DNA from: Littorina saxatilis
Taxonomy: Eukaryota; Mollusca; Gastropoda; Littorinimorpha; Littorinidae
Length of the DNA stretch: 64,000 nt
Assembly: GCF_037325665.1 (NCBI RefSeq)
Contig: NC_090255.1
Coordinates: 1,256,850-1,320,849, forward strand
Direction of reading: 5' to 3'
Shown: positions 43,036-54,937 of the stretch, piece by piece
Position numbering within the stretch: position 1 is the stretch's first letter
Layout: the number at the start of each line of letters is the position of its first letter
Translations under genes and position numbers: made by a program
The notes under the pieces: generated by a model
Databases searched by the model: none
What the model saw: only the letters and a program-made list of their open reading frames with translations
What the model was told of the DNA's origin: nothing

Positions 43036-43079
43036 TGGCTGGAAATCTTCTATACGCATACATACTGTTCAAGAAAGTT

Positions 43080-43300
43080 GTTTTAACTTTTTTTTTAAAT
43101 TCATGTTTTCATTGGTTAAGTCTTGAGATATTTTCAATTCGGCGTTGATTTCACATTAGACAGCAGAAAATCGGTTGAACGTGTTAAACATTGCGTTTTT
43201 ATTATGACATGTACTGAATTCTGTAAAACCTCTCACTTGCTTTAAGAGATCCCCTTAACTACCAGATATCTGTTGAAGCTTTTTTATTGGAAACGTCAAT
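43080..43300 (+). repeat. Old interspersed repeat Q, copy 3 (right part)
   Basis: TCTTGAGATATTTTCAATTC, GACATGTACTGAATTCTGTA and AAACCTCTCACTTGC follow the same order as 12530-12670. Confidence 0.6.
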
Positions 43301-43765
43301 CCGTTCTTTTTAACACATACCCCAAATCATGATGTTAAATGTTTTGGGAGAATTGTATTTTAATGTTTAACTCTTTTATACATGTATGTGTATGTTTGTG
43401 TGTGCTCGCTTTTGGAAAGCTTATTTTCGTAATCGCACCATTTGGATGATTTTCCAACTTTGGGTTATCGCATTATTCTGTATTCTAAACAGACTGACTC
43501 TCTCCTGTGTGGAGAGAAACCTTCTTCCAAAATTATGTTTTGCAAATTTAAGAAGCTGCTAGTTTCAAAATTAATTGAGCGAAAGTATTCCCACTGTAAA
43601 AAGAAAGCAGAGTGTGAACATTGCTGCATGTGTTGAATAGAATATGATGCTATTATTTCATGTTAAAATCAGGACAAATCTGTTGCATAATGGCGTAATT
43701 TTGTTCACGGAAACAAAATGTAGGCTATGTCCAATTCTAACAGACTTTCTGTGATTTTTATAATT
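43301..43765. other. Unannotated stretch
   Basis: AT-rich sequence; no feature supported. Confidence 0.25.
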
Positions 43766-44162
43766 GCTAAATGTTTGCAATGCTAAATGTGTATACAATG
43801 CTTCATGTGTACACTGTTATATGTGTACAATGCTACATATGTACAATGCAATATGTGTACAATTCTACATGTGTACAATGCAATGTGTGTACAATGCTAC
43901 ATGTGTACCATGCCATATGTGTACAATGCTACATATGTACAATGCAATATGTGTACAATGCTAAATGTGTACAATGCAATATATGTGTACAATGCTACAT
44001 GTGTACAATGCAATATGTGTACAATGCTACATGTGTACAATGCAATATGTGTACAATGCTACATGTGTACAATGCAATATGTGTACAATGCTACATGTGT
44101 ACAATGTAATATATGTACAATACTACATGTGTACAATGCTACATGTGTACAATGCTACATGT
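43766..44162 (+). repeat. 16-bp minisatellite
   Basis: Tandem units of about 16 bp, ATGTGTACAATGCTAC alternating with ATGTGTACAATGCAAT, giving a 32-bp higher-order period over much of the array. The word TGTACA is palindromic. Open frames here simply reflect the repeat. Confidence 0.95.
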
Positions 44163-44363
44163 AACACACTCCTTTCAGCAGTTTTTTGTTTTTTGAAAAA
44201 AATTAAGGCGGTTGATCCGAACGATTATCCAGGTGTTTTGTTTTTAATCTTACTTTTTATTTTCTAAATTTGACTCACTGTTGTCGATGAAATGTTAAAA
44301 CACTCACTCATCTTGACGTCTATTGCATAAATAGTAATGTTGAAGTGTTGGTTACTAACCATA
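44163..44363. other. Short spacer before BEL element
   Basis: No feature seen. Confidence 0.3.
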
Positions 44364-44368
44364 CTTGC
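44364..44368. repeat. Target-site duplication, left
   Basis: CTTGC, repeated directly after the 3' LTR at 51958-51962. Confidence 0.85.
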
Positions 44369-46524
44369 TGTGCATGCCCCTGATCAAGGCATGCTACTTC
44401 ATGTCATGCGCCTATGGTTGGGCTATTATTGCCAATTTTTGTGTGTTGACGAAACAAGACAGAATTGTTGTTGCCGTGTGTGCGTTCTTAAATTATGACG
44501 ATATTAATTGGTATTGGGTTTTTTGTACCTGTGTAAGGGTGTTTTGTTCCTGTGTAAGGGTGTTTTGTTCATTGGGTTGTAATGCGTGTGAGAAAGATGT
44601 TATTTTCCTTGGTTTGAGACTCTTACTGGACCGACTATCATTCATTGACTCTTGACTCACTTTTTCTACTATGTATTGTGATTGACGCTTTAGTTCCACG
44701 TACTCGTTGGATGAATGTGTGAATGTTTTTGTAAAGCGGATAGCAGTTGATTTTTGTTGGAAAACTGCCCCTCAGCTCCGTTTGAACGGGACGCACGCAG
44801 TGAGTTGAATTCATGTCACGATTGTTGATCGGGCGTGAAACACGCACGAGAACGAATTGGCACATCAGTTTTTGTACAGTCGAAAAAAGGGTTCACGCGG
44901 GCTATTCTTCCCGCAAATACCATCAGTTGCTTCCTGTCTGTGAAACCGAGCACATCTCTACAGATTGTGTCAGAAAATAGAAACTTAGATTAATAGTAAA
45001 ACCGACCATGGTTTTGTGTTCAAAATAGTTTAGGAGAGAAGTACACCAGATGTGAAGTTTTGTGCATTCATGACTTGCGTGCCTTTATGAGAAGTGTCGT
45101 GAAGAAATGAGCCCAAATGGTTAGTATTTTACATGGTTTTTGTGTGATTGTAAAGGGGAAGGACTGTTGACGATTACTTGCTAGCTGCCCCCCCCCCCTT
45201 TCCCCCCCCCCCCCAATTATCATTTTCCTTGATTTCGTTTTCATCTAAAAGGCGGAAACTTTGCTTTTTGATAATCATTGAGTCAAAATCGTTGCACTTG
45301 GATACTAATTCGTTTGGTTTCGTAATTTGCCTTTTCTTAGTGATCGTTTTTGAATTGTAATGTTTCATTGGTAAGGCCATTAGATTATGGCTGCGAAATC
45401 TGTGTCAAACGCGATTAAATAGTTGTTGTTGTGATTTTTGTAGGCAATCGATTTTTGTAATGTTAACGTGACTGCGTGTTTAAGTTTGCTTTGATTGGGT
45501 CGATTATCCCCCCCACCTGTTAATGGTTACTCCCTTTCAAGTTGTTCTCACGCCAGTCGGTGGTGTAAATCGTATATATTGTGAGTGTGAGGTATTCACC
45601 TGTCAGTCTTCCTTCTCCGCCTTGTGTGCAAATGTTATTTTGTTATGTAATGTTAATTAAAACGAAATTAACGCGATGTTAGGGATTAAATGACTTACAC
45701 GCAAGTTTTTGTGGCGTGGATATAACTTTGCCACAAATGGCTCTGTTATTAAATTTAAACGGATGTGTAAAGGACTAAAGGGCAAACGACTAAGTGAGTT
45801 TTTTCTTTATGCAGTCGGCTTGATCTGCAAACGAACGGTATTGTCACTAGACAGTTTTGCAACGTAATAACGTGAAGCACGGGACTCTATTTACAGAGTG
45901 GTGTTTTGAAACGCTGGCCTCGGCCACCTGTGAAAATTATGTCATGGGAACGGAACGGAATTGATTTGAACGCATGTATATCTTGACCTTTTAAAGGCAC
46001 ACTTTAGCACGGTCTCTCCCATCCCCAAACGGTCCCTATATGCATACGATTATGCTTTTTCTTTAAATGTGCACTTTAGTGCAGATTGTCTCTCTTTTCT
46101 CAACGATAATGCTGATTATTTTGTTTACTGAAAGTTCATGTTCGTTCTCACCCGTCCCCTCCCCCCTTTGTTGTGTTTACTTGTTCGTTCTCACTCGTCT
46201 CCCCCCCCCCCTTTTTTCTCGTCCATTTATTTCTTCTTTATCTTTATTGAATGACTTGGTATAGTATTTGATGTTTACGATGCATGTATTATAAGGTATT
46301 GTTTGTTTATTGCAGTTATCACCGATGAACACCCACAACCCCAAACTGCCTTGCCATGTACCCACCCAATGTCCCTTCCTATTTGTCCCCGTTCTCTCCT
46401 TATTTGTATTTGGAACTGACTAAATAATAATATTCCACTAAGAAACTGTTGTGGGACTTCGAGTATGGATGACGTCTCATGTTGCTTCACTCATCACACA
46501 CTTCCAATCCTGAGGGCATGCACA
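44369..46524 (+). repeat. BEL-type 5' LTR (2156 bp)
   Basis: TG...CA ends; contains a poly-C tract at about 45188-45214 that is longer in the 3' LTR, a source of the few length differences. Confidence 0.9.
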
Positions 46525-46738
46525 GTGATAACATTAGACTCGTGTGGAATAGCATCATACTCTACACAGAATGAATCAACAGCCATCGACGTCTATTCTA
46601 GTAAGCCAAATTATTTCCTCCTTCAACCAGAAATCCAGACAGGAAGCAACTCATCTCAACGCCCTTCACCGTTAGTTAACAGTTTTAGGGTGACCGTCAT
46701 CTTAAAGACTTTATGACAGCATAGCCTAGTTATTCGCT

Positions 46739-48490
46739 GTGCTCTGCAGAATCTACTGTGAAGATCCCCCCAAGGTCGTACTAAAGATGAGCGATCCAGT
46801 TCAAGAAGAAGCTACTGGCACGGCAGTTGGCGACCAAGAGGTCATCGATGCCTTAGCGCCAACTCCTTCACCAGAAGAGCGCCTGGGAGTTACAACCAGG
46901 GCCATGGCGAAATCTAACCAGGAAGTTAAGGCACAGAAGCTGAGGGACGAGTACTGGAAGGAGAGTCAGATGTTTCAGTTAGCTATCAGTCAAGCAGACG
47001 ACTACCTCCAAGAACAATACCCTGACAAGCACAAATTGAGACAAAAGAAGAAGGTACTACAGACAACGTACAAGGAGCTCCACGCCCTGAATGATAAACT
47101 ACAGGCAGTGGAACCAAGTCCGAAGGAAAATGAAGATGAAAAGAGCAGACAAGCGCAGTTGCAGACAATCGTTGCGCAAGTTGACCTCCTCTTTCCAAGG
47201 GGACCCAATTCCATTGCCAGCTCGGCGTCTAGTGTTAGTACCAGTGCTAGTAAAGGCTCAATGCGTAGTTCACAGGCATCTTCCGCCGCAGCTAAGTTAG
47301 CCAGAAAGATAGAGAGAATGCAGCTGCATGTCCAACTGCAAAGTACGGTAGCCCTCGAAGAAAAGGAAAGAGTAGTAAAGGATATAGAACTAAAGAAATC
47401 CATCATCAAGAAAGAAGCAGAGGAAAGAAGATTGGAGGAGGAACGTGAACGAGAGGAAAGAGAACTGAAGGAGGAACGTGAACGAGAGGAAAGAAAACTG
47501 ACGGAGGAACGTGAACAAGACGAAAGAAAATATAGAGAAGAAGAAAGAAGACTGAAGGAGGAACGTGAACGAGATGAAAAAAGACTGAAGGAGAAACGTG
47601 AACAAGACGAAAGAAGATTGAGAGAAGAAGAAAGAAGACTCAAGGAAGAAGCCGCTATTGAAAGGGAGGAATCGGAACAGCGAGCAAAGATGGAAAGGAT
47701 GAGACTTCAGTTCAAGATCAGAGAAAATGATGCCGTTATCAGCACGATTGAAGAATTTGAACAGGAAAGTCGAGATAGCCAAACGAACACTCTTTACCCC
47801 TCCCTGACCGAGCGTTTTATTTCCAACGCTCCCCCAAACTTCCCCTCCCTGATAGGTAGTGGTCCCATCCCTCCCATGGCAATGGCAGGTCCGGGAGCGA
47901 CGGCGGACGCAGCACCGGTGGACCTTTCCCAGGGGCAATTCCAGGCTGATATGGCGGGCGACCTCTCTGCCATCACCGTGGACCAGACGGCACTCCTCCT
48001 GGGTCATCGCCCACGTTCAGGAGCACCACGGCTACAACAAGCGGGGACTACCACCGATGCACTGCCTACGACCGTGGCCTTCAGCCATACTGAGACAGGG
48101 GTCCCTTTGGCGACCACCGCTACGTCACTCGCGACAGGCGGAGGCGGTCAGACGGATGTCACTGGTTTTGGGGGCCCCCTCTCATCAGCTTCCACTCCCT
48201 CAAGACCGTCTCACCTTTTTCAACCTTCAAACTCAGAAGCCTGCGGTGGTAACGAGGCCGCAGCTGCTGCCGCCACCACGTCACAGGCGGTCGCTTCCGC
48301 GCAACCCATGAACAGTGAGACACAGTGTGATCATCACCAAGATGCGGCCCTTCCTCAGTCACCTTCCCATCCCAAAAAGACTCTACCCCCTCCTCCAGGC
48401 CTTTTGAGACCCGAGGCATACCCTTTCGTCCCCCATGTGACCCATCTCAATCAGCTGCCCACGACGGTCACATCGCCAAGAGCACCCTAG
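46739..48490 (+). CDS. Coiled-coil gag-region ORF of BEL-type element (583 codons, fossil)
   Basis: Acidic N-terminus (MSDPVQEEATGTAVGDQEV from the internal Met), then a helical region. From about residue 215 to 320 there is a very long Glu/Arg/Lys coiled coil with repeating EEREREERELKEE-type units. A Pro/Ala/Thr-rich C-terminal tail follows. The start at 46739 is the first in-frame ATG, but the internal Met near 46787 has a more typical context. Such N-terminal coiled coils precede the DUF1759 gag core in BEL/Pao elements; the role is probably particle assembly. Confidence 0.8.
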   Translation: MLCRIYCEDPPKVVLKMSDPVQEEATGTAVGDQEVIDALAPTPSPEERLGVTTRAMAKSNQEVKAQKLRDEYWKESQMFQLAISQADDYLQEQYPDKHKLRQKKKVLQTTYKELHALNDKLQAVEPSPKENEDEKSRQAQLQTIVAQVDLLFPRGPNSIASSASSVSTSASKGSMRSSQASSAAAKLARKIERMQLHVQLQSTVALEEKERVVKDIELKKSIIKKEAEERRLEEEREREERELKEEREREERKLTEEREQDERKYREEERRLKEERERDEKRLKEKREQDERRLREEERRLKEEAAIEREESEQRAKMERMRLQFKIRENDAVISTIEEFEQESRDSQTNTLYPSLTERFISNAPPNFPSLIGSGPIPPMAMAGPGATADAAPVDLSQGQFQADMAGDLSAITVDQTALLLGHRPRSGAPRLQQAGTTTDALPTTVAFSHTETGVPLATTATSLATGGGGQTDVTGFGGPLSSASTPSRPSHLFQPSNSEACGGNEAAAAAATTSQAVASAQPMNSETQCDHHQDAALPQSPSHPKKTLPPPPGLLRPEAYPFVPHVTHLNQLPTTVTSPRAP

Positions 48491-48557
48491 TCAACGGGAG
48501 AACGATTCTGCTACCCACTCAGCATCAGAACAGCTCCAACGTTCGCTGACCCAAACC

Positions 48558-49487
48558 ATGGCCGAAGCCATCTCACTCAATAGGCTGCCGGTTCAAGAAC
48601 CAGCGGTATTTTCGGGTGACTCACTGGCCTACCCGATATGGAAGTCGGCCTTCTCTCTGTTGATTGGTAGACAGCCTATCCCAGCAACGGAGAAACTGCT
48701 TTACCTTCAAAAGTACGTCGGAGGGTTGGCCAGGGAATCCGTCAAGGGTTTCTTTTTGCTGAGAAACGAGGCTGCCTACCTCGGAGCCCTAGAAGTGTTG
48801 GAGCAGCGGTTTGGCAATCCATTCATAGTGGCGCAAGCATTCCGAGACAAATTGGACTCATGGGGAGTTGTTAAAAATAAAGACTGTACCGCACTTCGAT
48901 CTTTGGCAGATTTCCTGAGGCAATGCGTCATCGCGGCTCAAGTCGTTGGAGGGATGGGGATCTTGGATGACTCCCAGTATCAGAAGCGTCTGATAGAAAA
49001 GCTGCCAGATTGGATGGCAAATAGGTGGTTAAGAAAGGTTAACGAAGTGAAAGACACCAAGGGACGATATCCTACCTTCGCTGAGTTAGCGGACTTCATC
49101 GCCAAGGAAGCCGACGTGGCGAGCGACCCAGTCTTCGGCAACCTTGCCAAGCCAGCTTCTTCCGCTCACTCATCAGGCACTAGCTCCTCTACCGGCATGC
49201 AGAGAAACGCGATGAGGACGGAAACTACTCCCTATCAATCATGTCTGTACTGCGAAGCTCAAGGGCACCAACTCCCAGAATGTAGGAAGCTAGCAGCAAA
49301 ACCACTTCAAGAAAGAAGGGAGTTCGTTATGAAGAATAAACTCTGTTTTGCATGTGCCATCTCTACCGACCACCGGTCAAGGGAGTGCAAAGACAGAGGT
49401 ACGTGTGCCACCTGCAAGAAACGTCACCCCACCTTCTTACATGATGATAACTTCAGCTGGCAGCCACCGCAAGCAGTTATGTCCTGA
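48558..49487 (+). CDS. BEL/Pao gag core with DUF1759-like and zinc knuckle parts (309 codons, fossil)
   Basis: The N-terminal half reads LNRLPVQEPAVFSGDSLAYP, then KYVGGLARESVKGFF and ALEVLEQRFGNPFIVAQAF, the characteristic DUF1759 gag pattern. The C-terminal part has CLYCEAQGHQLPEC (a CCHC knuckle), KNKLCFACAISTDHRSREC and CATCKKRHPTFLH. In full BEL/Pao elements the aspartic protease follows directly after this motif; here coding ends shortly after it. Confidence 0.9.
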   Translation: MAEAISLNRLPVQEPAVFSGDSLAYPIWKSAFSLLIGRQPIPATEKLLYLQKYVGGLARESVKGFFLLRNEAAYLGALEVLEQRFGNPFIVAQAFRDKLDSWGVVKNKDCTALRSLADFLRQCVIAAQVVGGMGILDDSQYQKRLIEKLPDWMANRWLRKVNEVKDTKGRYPTFAELADFIAKEADVASDPVFGNLAKPASSAHSSGTSSSTGMQRNAMRTETTPYQSCLYCEAQGHQLPECRKLAAKPLQERREFVMKNKLCFACAISTDHRSRECKDRGTCATCKKRHPTFLHDDNFSWQPPQAVMS

Positions 49488-49797
49488 ACCCAATGTTACG
49501 TCTGTGTTCCTTATTATATCAGGGTCTGCTATATGGATTTTATTTTGTGTGGACAATAAGCAGATGATTTGAGGAAATGAACAGACAGCTCTTACCGAAC
49601 GAACAATTTGAAAGAAAACGAACGGCACCAACAGAAACAAATAGCTCCAACGGGAAATTATGTATGCAAGTGAGAATGAGGCTATCTGGCAATATGTGCG
49701 TGAGAGTAAGGACGGTATTGATGGAACATCTTGCTGAAATTTACTGTGGACCTTTTGTTTTGATTTTTGAAATCACAGTCGTGATTTGATGTGGGAG
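49488..49797 (+). other. Non-coding tail of BEL interior with polypurine stretch
   Basis: No pol-like ORF. GATGTGGGAG directly before the 3' LTR at 49788-49797 is a plausible, imperfect polypurine tract. Confidence 0.5.
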
Positions 49798-51957
49798 TGT
49801 GCATGCCCCTGATCAAGGCATGCTACTTCATGTCATGCGCCTATGGTTGGGCTATTATTGCCAATTTTTGTGTGTTGACGAAACAAGACAGAATTGTTGT
49901 TGCCGTGTGTGCGTTCTTAAATTATGACGATATTAATTGGTATTGGGTTTTTTGTACCTGTGTAAGGGTGTTTTGTTCCTGTGTAAGGGTGTTTTGTTCA
50001 TTGGGTTGTAATGCGTGTGAGAAAGATGTTATTTTCCTTGGTTTGAGACTCTTACTGGACCGACTATCATTCATTGACTCTTGACTCACTTTTTCTACTA
50101 TGTATTGTGATTGACGCTTTAGTTCCACGTACTCGTTGGATGAATGTGTGAATGTTTTTGTAAAGCGGATAGCAGTTGATTTTTGTTGGAAAACTGCCCC
50201 TCAGCTCCGTTTGAACGGGACGCACGCAGTGAGTTGAATTCATGTCACGATTGTTGATCGGGCGTGAAACACGCACGAGAACGAATTGGCACATCAGTTT
50301 TTGTACAGTCGAAAAAGGGTTCACGCGGGCTATCCTTCCCGCAAATACCATCAGTTGCTTCCTGTCTGTGAAACCGAGCACATCTCTACAGATTGTGTCA
50401 GAAAATAGAAACGTAGATTAATAGTAAACCGACCATGGGTTTGTGTTCAAAATAGTTTAGGAGAGAAGCACCAGATGTGAAGTTTTTGTGCATTCATGAC
50501 TTGCGTGCCTTTATGAGAAGTGTCGTGAAGAAATGAGCCCAAATGGTTAGTATTTTACATGGTTTTTGTGTGATTGTAAAGGGGAAGGACTGTTGACGAT
50601 TACTTGCTAGCTGCCCCCCCCCCCCCCCCCTTTCCCCCCCCCCCCCCCAATTATCATTTTCCTTGAGTTCGTTTTCATCTAAAAGGCGGAAACTTTGCTT
50701 TTTGATAATCATTGAGTCACAATCGTTGCACTTGGATACTAATTCGTTTGGTTTCGTAATTTGCCTTTTCTTAGTGATCGTTTTTGAATTGTAATGTTTC
50801 ATGGGTAAGGCCATTAGATTATGGCTGCTAAATCTGAGTCAAACGCGATTAAATAGTTGTTGTTGTGATTTTTGTAGGCAATCGATTTTTGTAATGTTAA
50901 CTTGACTGCGTGTTTAAGTTTGCTTTGATTGGGTTGATTATCCCCCCCACCTGTTAATGGTTACTTCCTTTCAAGTTGTTCTCACGCCAGTCGGTGGTGT
51001 AAATCGTATATATTGTGAGTGTGAGGTATTCACCTGTCAGTCTTCCTTCTCCGCCTTGTGTGCAAATGTTATTTTGTTATGTAATGTTAATTAAAACGAA
51101 ATTAACGCGATGTTAGGGATTAAATGACTTACACGCAAGTTTTTGTGGCGTGGATATAACTTTGCCACAAATGGCTCTGTTATTAAATCTAAACGGATGT
51201 GTAAAGGACTAAAGGGCAAACGACTAAGTGAGTTTTTTCTTTATGCAGTCGGCTTGATCTGCAAACGAACGGTATTGTCACTAGACAGTTTTGCAACGTA
51301 ATAACGTGAAGCACGGGACTCTATTTACAGAGTGGTGTTTTGAAACGCTGGCCTCGGCCACCTGTGAAAATTATGTCATGGGAACGGAACGGAATTGATT
51401 TGAACGCATGTATATCTTGACCTTTTAAAGGCACACTTTAGCACGGTCTCTCCCATCCCCAAACGGTCCCTATATGCATACGATTATGCTTTTTCTTTAA
51501 ATGTGCACTTTAGTGCAGATTGTCTCTCTTTTCTCAACGATAATGCTTATTATTTTGTTTACTGAAAGTTCATGTTCGTTCTCACCCGTCCCCTCCCTTC
51601 TTTGTTGTGTTTACTTGTTCGTTCTCACTCGTCTCCCCCCCCCCCTTTTTTCTCGTCCATTTATTTCTTCTTTATCTTTATTGAATGACTTGGTATAGTA
51701 TTTGATGTTTACGATGCATGTATTATAAGGTATTGTTTGTTTATTGCAGTTATCACCGATGAACACCCACAACCCCAAACTGCCTTGCCATGTACCCACC
51801 CAATGTCCCTTCCTATCTGTCCCCGTTCTCTCTTATTTGTATTTGGAACTGACTAAATAATAATATTCCACTAAGAAACTGTTGTGGGACTTCGAGTATG
51901 GATGACGTCTCATGTTGCTTCACTCATCACACACTTCCAATCCTGAGGGCATGCACA
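49798..51957 (+). repeat. BEL-type 3' LTR (2160 bp)
   Basis: Near-identical to 44369-46524. Confidence 0.9.
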
Positions 51958-51962
51958 CTTGC
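51958..51962. repeat. Target-site duplication, right
   Basis: CTTGC, as at 44364-44368. Confidence 0.85.
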
Positions 51963-52551
51963 CATGCTTCCGATTACATATCTGCCTGTTTTTCTTTTTG
52001 TTCGCAATTTTGTGAAATTGTTAAATATAATATCTGGTTTTGTACACATTTATGTATAGGATACTATTCATGGAGTCATATATTTTCAAGACTTATAATC
52101 CTTCATCGATTCTAAAATACCTAGAAGTCTTTGGGTGAAACAGTCGTCTCCCTTTAACAACGTTGTGTGCCACGTAGGTTGAGAAAGAAACATCATTTTC
52201 CGACCAGAACCTCAAGGTCACGTGACATGGTGTAATATGTAATGCTAAGTCCAAGACAATACGGTACTCATATATCTACTAATAAGACAATACGTCTTGC
52301 CAATTAAGACATTCCTACAGTTTCAGCCCTTGTGTCCTGATCGGATTACGTAATATGCAACGTTTACGTGAGATTTCTGCAAAGGTGACGATTGACGTCA
52401 TTGAGGTTCCGAAAGAGAATTTTTACTGAGGCACATTTTTTTGTGAGAAATACAAGTAAACTTTATCGACTATACTGTTTACACCGACATGTAAAACACT
52501 CATTCCGTTTCTACTGAAAGGTGTCTGACATCTCAAAGCTTTCTTGTTTTT
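51963..52551. other. Unannotated stretch
   Basis: No gene or repeat recognised. Confidence 0.25.
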
Positions 52552-52564
52552 GATCAAGAGGAAT

Positions 52565-52935
52565 GTCGGGCGCAGTGGCCTAGTGGATAAGACATCAGCC
52601 TCCTAATCGGGAGGTCGTGAGTTCAAATCCCGGTCAGTCGCGGCCGCCTGGTGGGTTAAGGATGGAGATTTGTCCGATCTCCCAGGTCAACTTATGTGCA
52701 GACCTGCTAGTGCCTTACCCCCCTTTCGTGTGTACACGCAAGCACAAGACCAAGTGCGCACGGAAAAATCCTGTAATCCATGTCAGAGTTCGGTGGGTTA
52801 TAGAAACACAAAAATACCCAGCATGCTTCCCCCGAAATCGGCGTGTGGCTGCTTGAATGGCGGGGTAATAACGGTCATACATGTGCAAAAACACGAGTGA
52901 ACGTGGGCATTCAGCCCATGGACGGAGAAGAAGAA
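52565..52935 (+). mobile_element. tRNA-headed SINE with target duplication
   Basis: Flanked by GATCAAGAGGAAT (52552-52564) and GATCAAAAGGAAT (52936-52948), a 13-bp duplication with one mismatch. Head: GCAGTGGCCTAGTGGATAAG (A-box) and GAGTTCAAATCCC (B-box). Body includes ATCTCCCAGGTCAACTT; the tail is GGAGAAGAAGAAG. Relics of the same family are at 13049 and, inverted, 25168. Confidence 0.9.
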
Positions 52936-52948
52936 GATCAAAAGGAAT

Positions 52949-53283
52949 AAATATCTCCACGTTTTCTCTGATGGTAAAAACTTCATGTCAGCAGTTTAAA
53001 TCTAAATCAAAAATGTCTCTGCCCACAGCATGCAAAACACTATTATTCATACGTTTATATCTAAACGAGTTAATCAGTTGCAAATTGAACTTTATGTTGA
53101 TTTGATTGAACATATGTTACGCACATGCCTATCGTGTAGTTCAATTTGACTTATTACACTTATCCTTACAATTGTATACCTTCATTTATCCAAGTTACAT
53201 TAAATCAAGAATAATCAAATATCAACTGAACTACCTACCTATCAACAAACCAGCTTAGTGAGATTAATAACAGAATCAAAGGC
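52949..53283. other. Unannotated AT-rich spacer
   Basis: No feature seen. Confidence 0.3.
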
Positions 53284-53444
53284 ACAAACACAACAACACA
53301 CACAAACACACACACACACTGACACACACACACATGCAAAGATAGACACACACACACACACACCATACACACACACTGATACACACATACACAAATACAC
53401 ACACACACACGCACACCACGCACACACACACGCACACACACACC
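53284..53444 (+). repeat. (AC)n microsatellite, interrupted
   Basis: AC tracts broken by GAT and TAC interruptions. Confidence 0.95.
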
Positions 53445-53608
53445 ATAGAGTTGAGTAGTATGATCACACCACATGTGTTTGCCAGCATTTTTACAAGTTT
53501 GTATTCATTACCAGCTTGGTAAAGAAATATATTGTGTCACTCAAAGATGTGTGAGGTACTCGTAATACGAATAAAACCGATCAATGCACTCTATGTGTTT
53601 ACATAATG

Positions 53609-53613
53609 CTTGT

Positions 53614-53659
<46 letters not shown>

Positions 53660-53783
53660 GTGTGTGTGTGTGTACGTGTATGTGTGTGTGTGTGTGTGTA
53701 TGTGTGTGTGTGTATTTGTATGTGTGTGTGTTTGTGTGTGTGTGTGCGTGTGTGTGTCTGTGTCTGTGTGTGTGTGTGTGAGT

Positions 53784-53820
<37 letters not shown>

Positions 53821-53840
53821 TGTGTTTTTGAGTGTGTGTA

Positions 53841-53875
<35 letters not shown>

Positions 53876-53921
53876 GTGTATGTGTGTGTGTGTGTGTGTG
53901 TGTGCGTGTGTGTGTATGTGT

Positions 53922-53964
<43 letters not shown>

Positions 53965-53980
53965 TGTGTGTGTGTGTGTT
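53609..53980 (+). repeat. (GT)n microsatellite, about 370 bp
   Basis: GT-rich with scattered A, C and T interruptions; open frames on both strands are artefacts of the repeat. Confidence 0.95.
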
Positions 53981-54935
53981 GGCCAAGGCACGTACTCTAA
54001 ACGAGCGTATTTTTCTTAACCAACCCCACTCCGGGTTGACACATACCCCTGCCCCTCCACCACCCAGCGCACCCAGCCCCTCTCCTTCCAACTGTCCCTC
54101 TCCCCCACCCAGCGCACCCAACCCCTCTCCTGCCAACTCTCCCTCCCAGCTAGCAAGCTTTCGTCGGCCGACTGACGATTTCAGTCGGGTGACGTCGTCA
54201 TATGTCGTGTGTCGTCGTCCGTTGTCGCGCCGATACCGTTTTGACTGTGTGTAAAACTCGGCAAATATACGTAATAAACCCCGACATCGGCCCGACGCAA
54301 TGTTGCTGTCGATAAAAATATGCAGAGTTACGGGAGATAACAAATTGATGATCATTATTTTAACATTTGTTACGTCCCCTGTTCAAGCGTCGGTCCAGCA
54401 ACGGCGTGACATTATGAGACTGACCATGCAAATGCGAAACTAAATTATTCATATTTGTTGACTTTTTCACATAGGAGTAGGATAATTAATTGTAAGTTTT
54501 ATTTGCATATTTGCAATCAAATACAGCATGAGCTCAAATCATGAGTTTTACATTTTAAAAATACGCCATCATTTACTTGAAATATTCAAATAGCTTTCCT
54601 TACGGTAAACAAGATTGAGTGTGAAAATGGCTGCTGCTTTCCCGCGTGAGCGAATTTTATTTGTTTTCTTAGTTCAAGTTAATATCGAAAGAAGAGACAT
54701 TCTTGGGAATGTTGGACAGCACATTGATGATATGTTATCCGAGACGAATGTCGCCTCGGGATCTCAATCTGAGTGCTGGTCCCAGTGCCACGTGGTGGCG
54801 GTGAGAATAGTTGTGTAGCCAGTGAGTCAGGCTCTTGGCAATGACAATCAGATTCAGACAACTCGAGAACAACCGACGGATGGAGCGAGTAAGTGATTTC
54901 GGTTTTTTTGGCTCTCAATGTTAGTTTTGCTGTTA
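53981..54935. other. Unannotated stretch
   Basis: Contains a local C-rich duplication (CACCCAGCGCACCCA at about 54061 and 54106) and a plus-strand frame at 54615-54818 (MAAAFPRERILFVFLVQVN region) of unclear status. Nothing firm. Confidence 0.3.
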
Positions 54936-54937
54936 CA

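Larger units (their letters stand above)
44369..51957 (+). mobile_element. BEL/Pao-type LTR element with 2.16-kb LTRs, gag only (fossil)
   Basis: LTRs at 44369-46524 and 49798-51957 are nearly identical and differ mainly in homopolymer lengths. Each starts TGTGCATGCCC and ends GGGCATGCACA, a perfect 11-bp inverted match. CTTGC flanks the element at 44364-44368 and 51958-51962, a 5-bp target duplication usual for BEL/Pao. The 3.3-kb interior encodes coiled-coil and gag-like proteins but no protease, RT, RNase H or integrase that I can see. Known: such gag-only, long-LTR forms depend on enzymes from full elements. The structure looks whole and young. Confidence 0.9.

Noticed and set aside
43764-44267. 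Met/Cys/Tyr-rich frames in the 16-bp minisatellite
   Set aside because: Pure repeat translation, open in all three frames.
47002-48007. Ser/Leu/Phe-rich minus-strand frames opposite the coiled-coil ORF
   Set aside because: Antisense of GAA/GAG/AAG-rich codons; the plus-strand frame has the gag context.
54615-54818. Short ORF beginning MAAAFPRERILF as a host first exon
   Set aside because: No donor consistent with its frame, no recognisable domain, and it stops after 67 codons.
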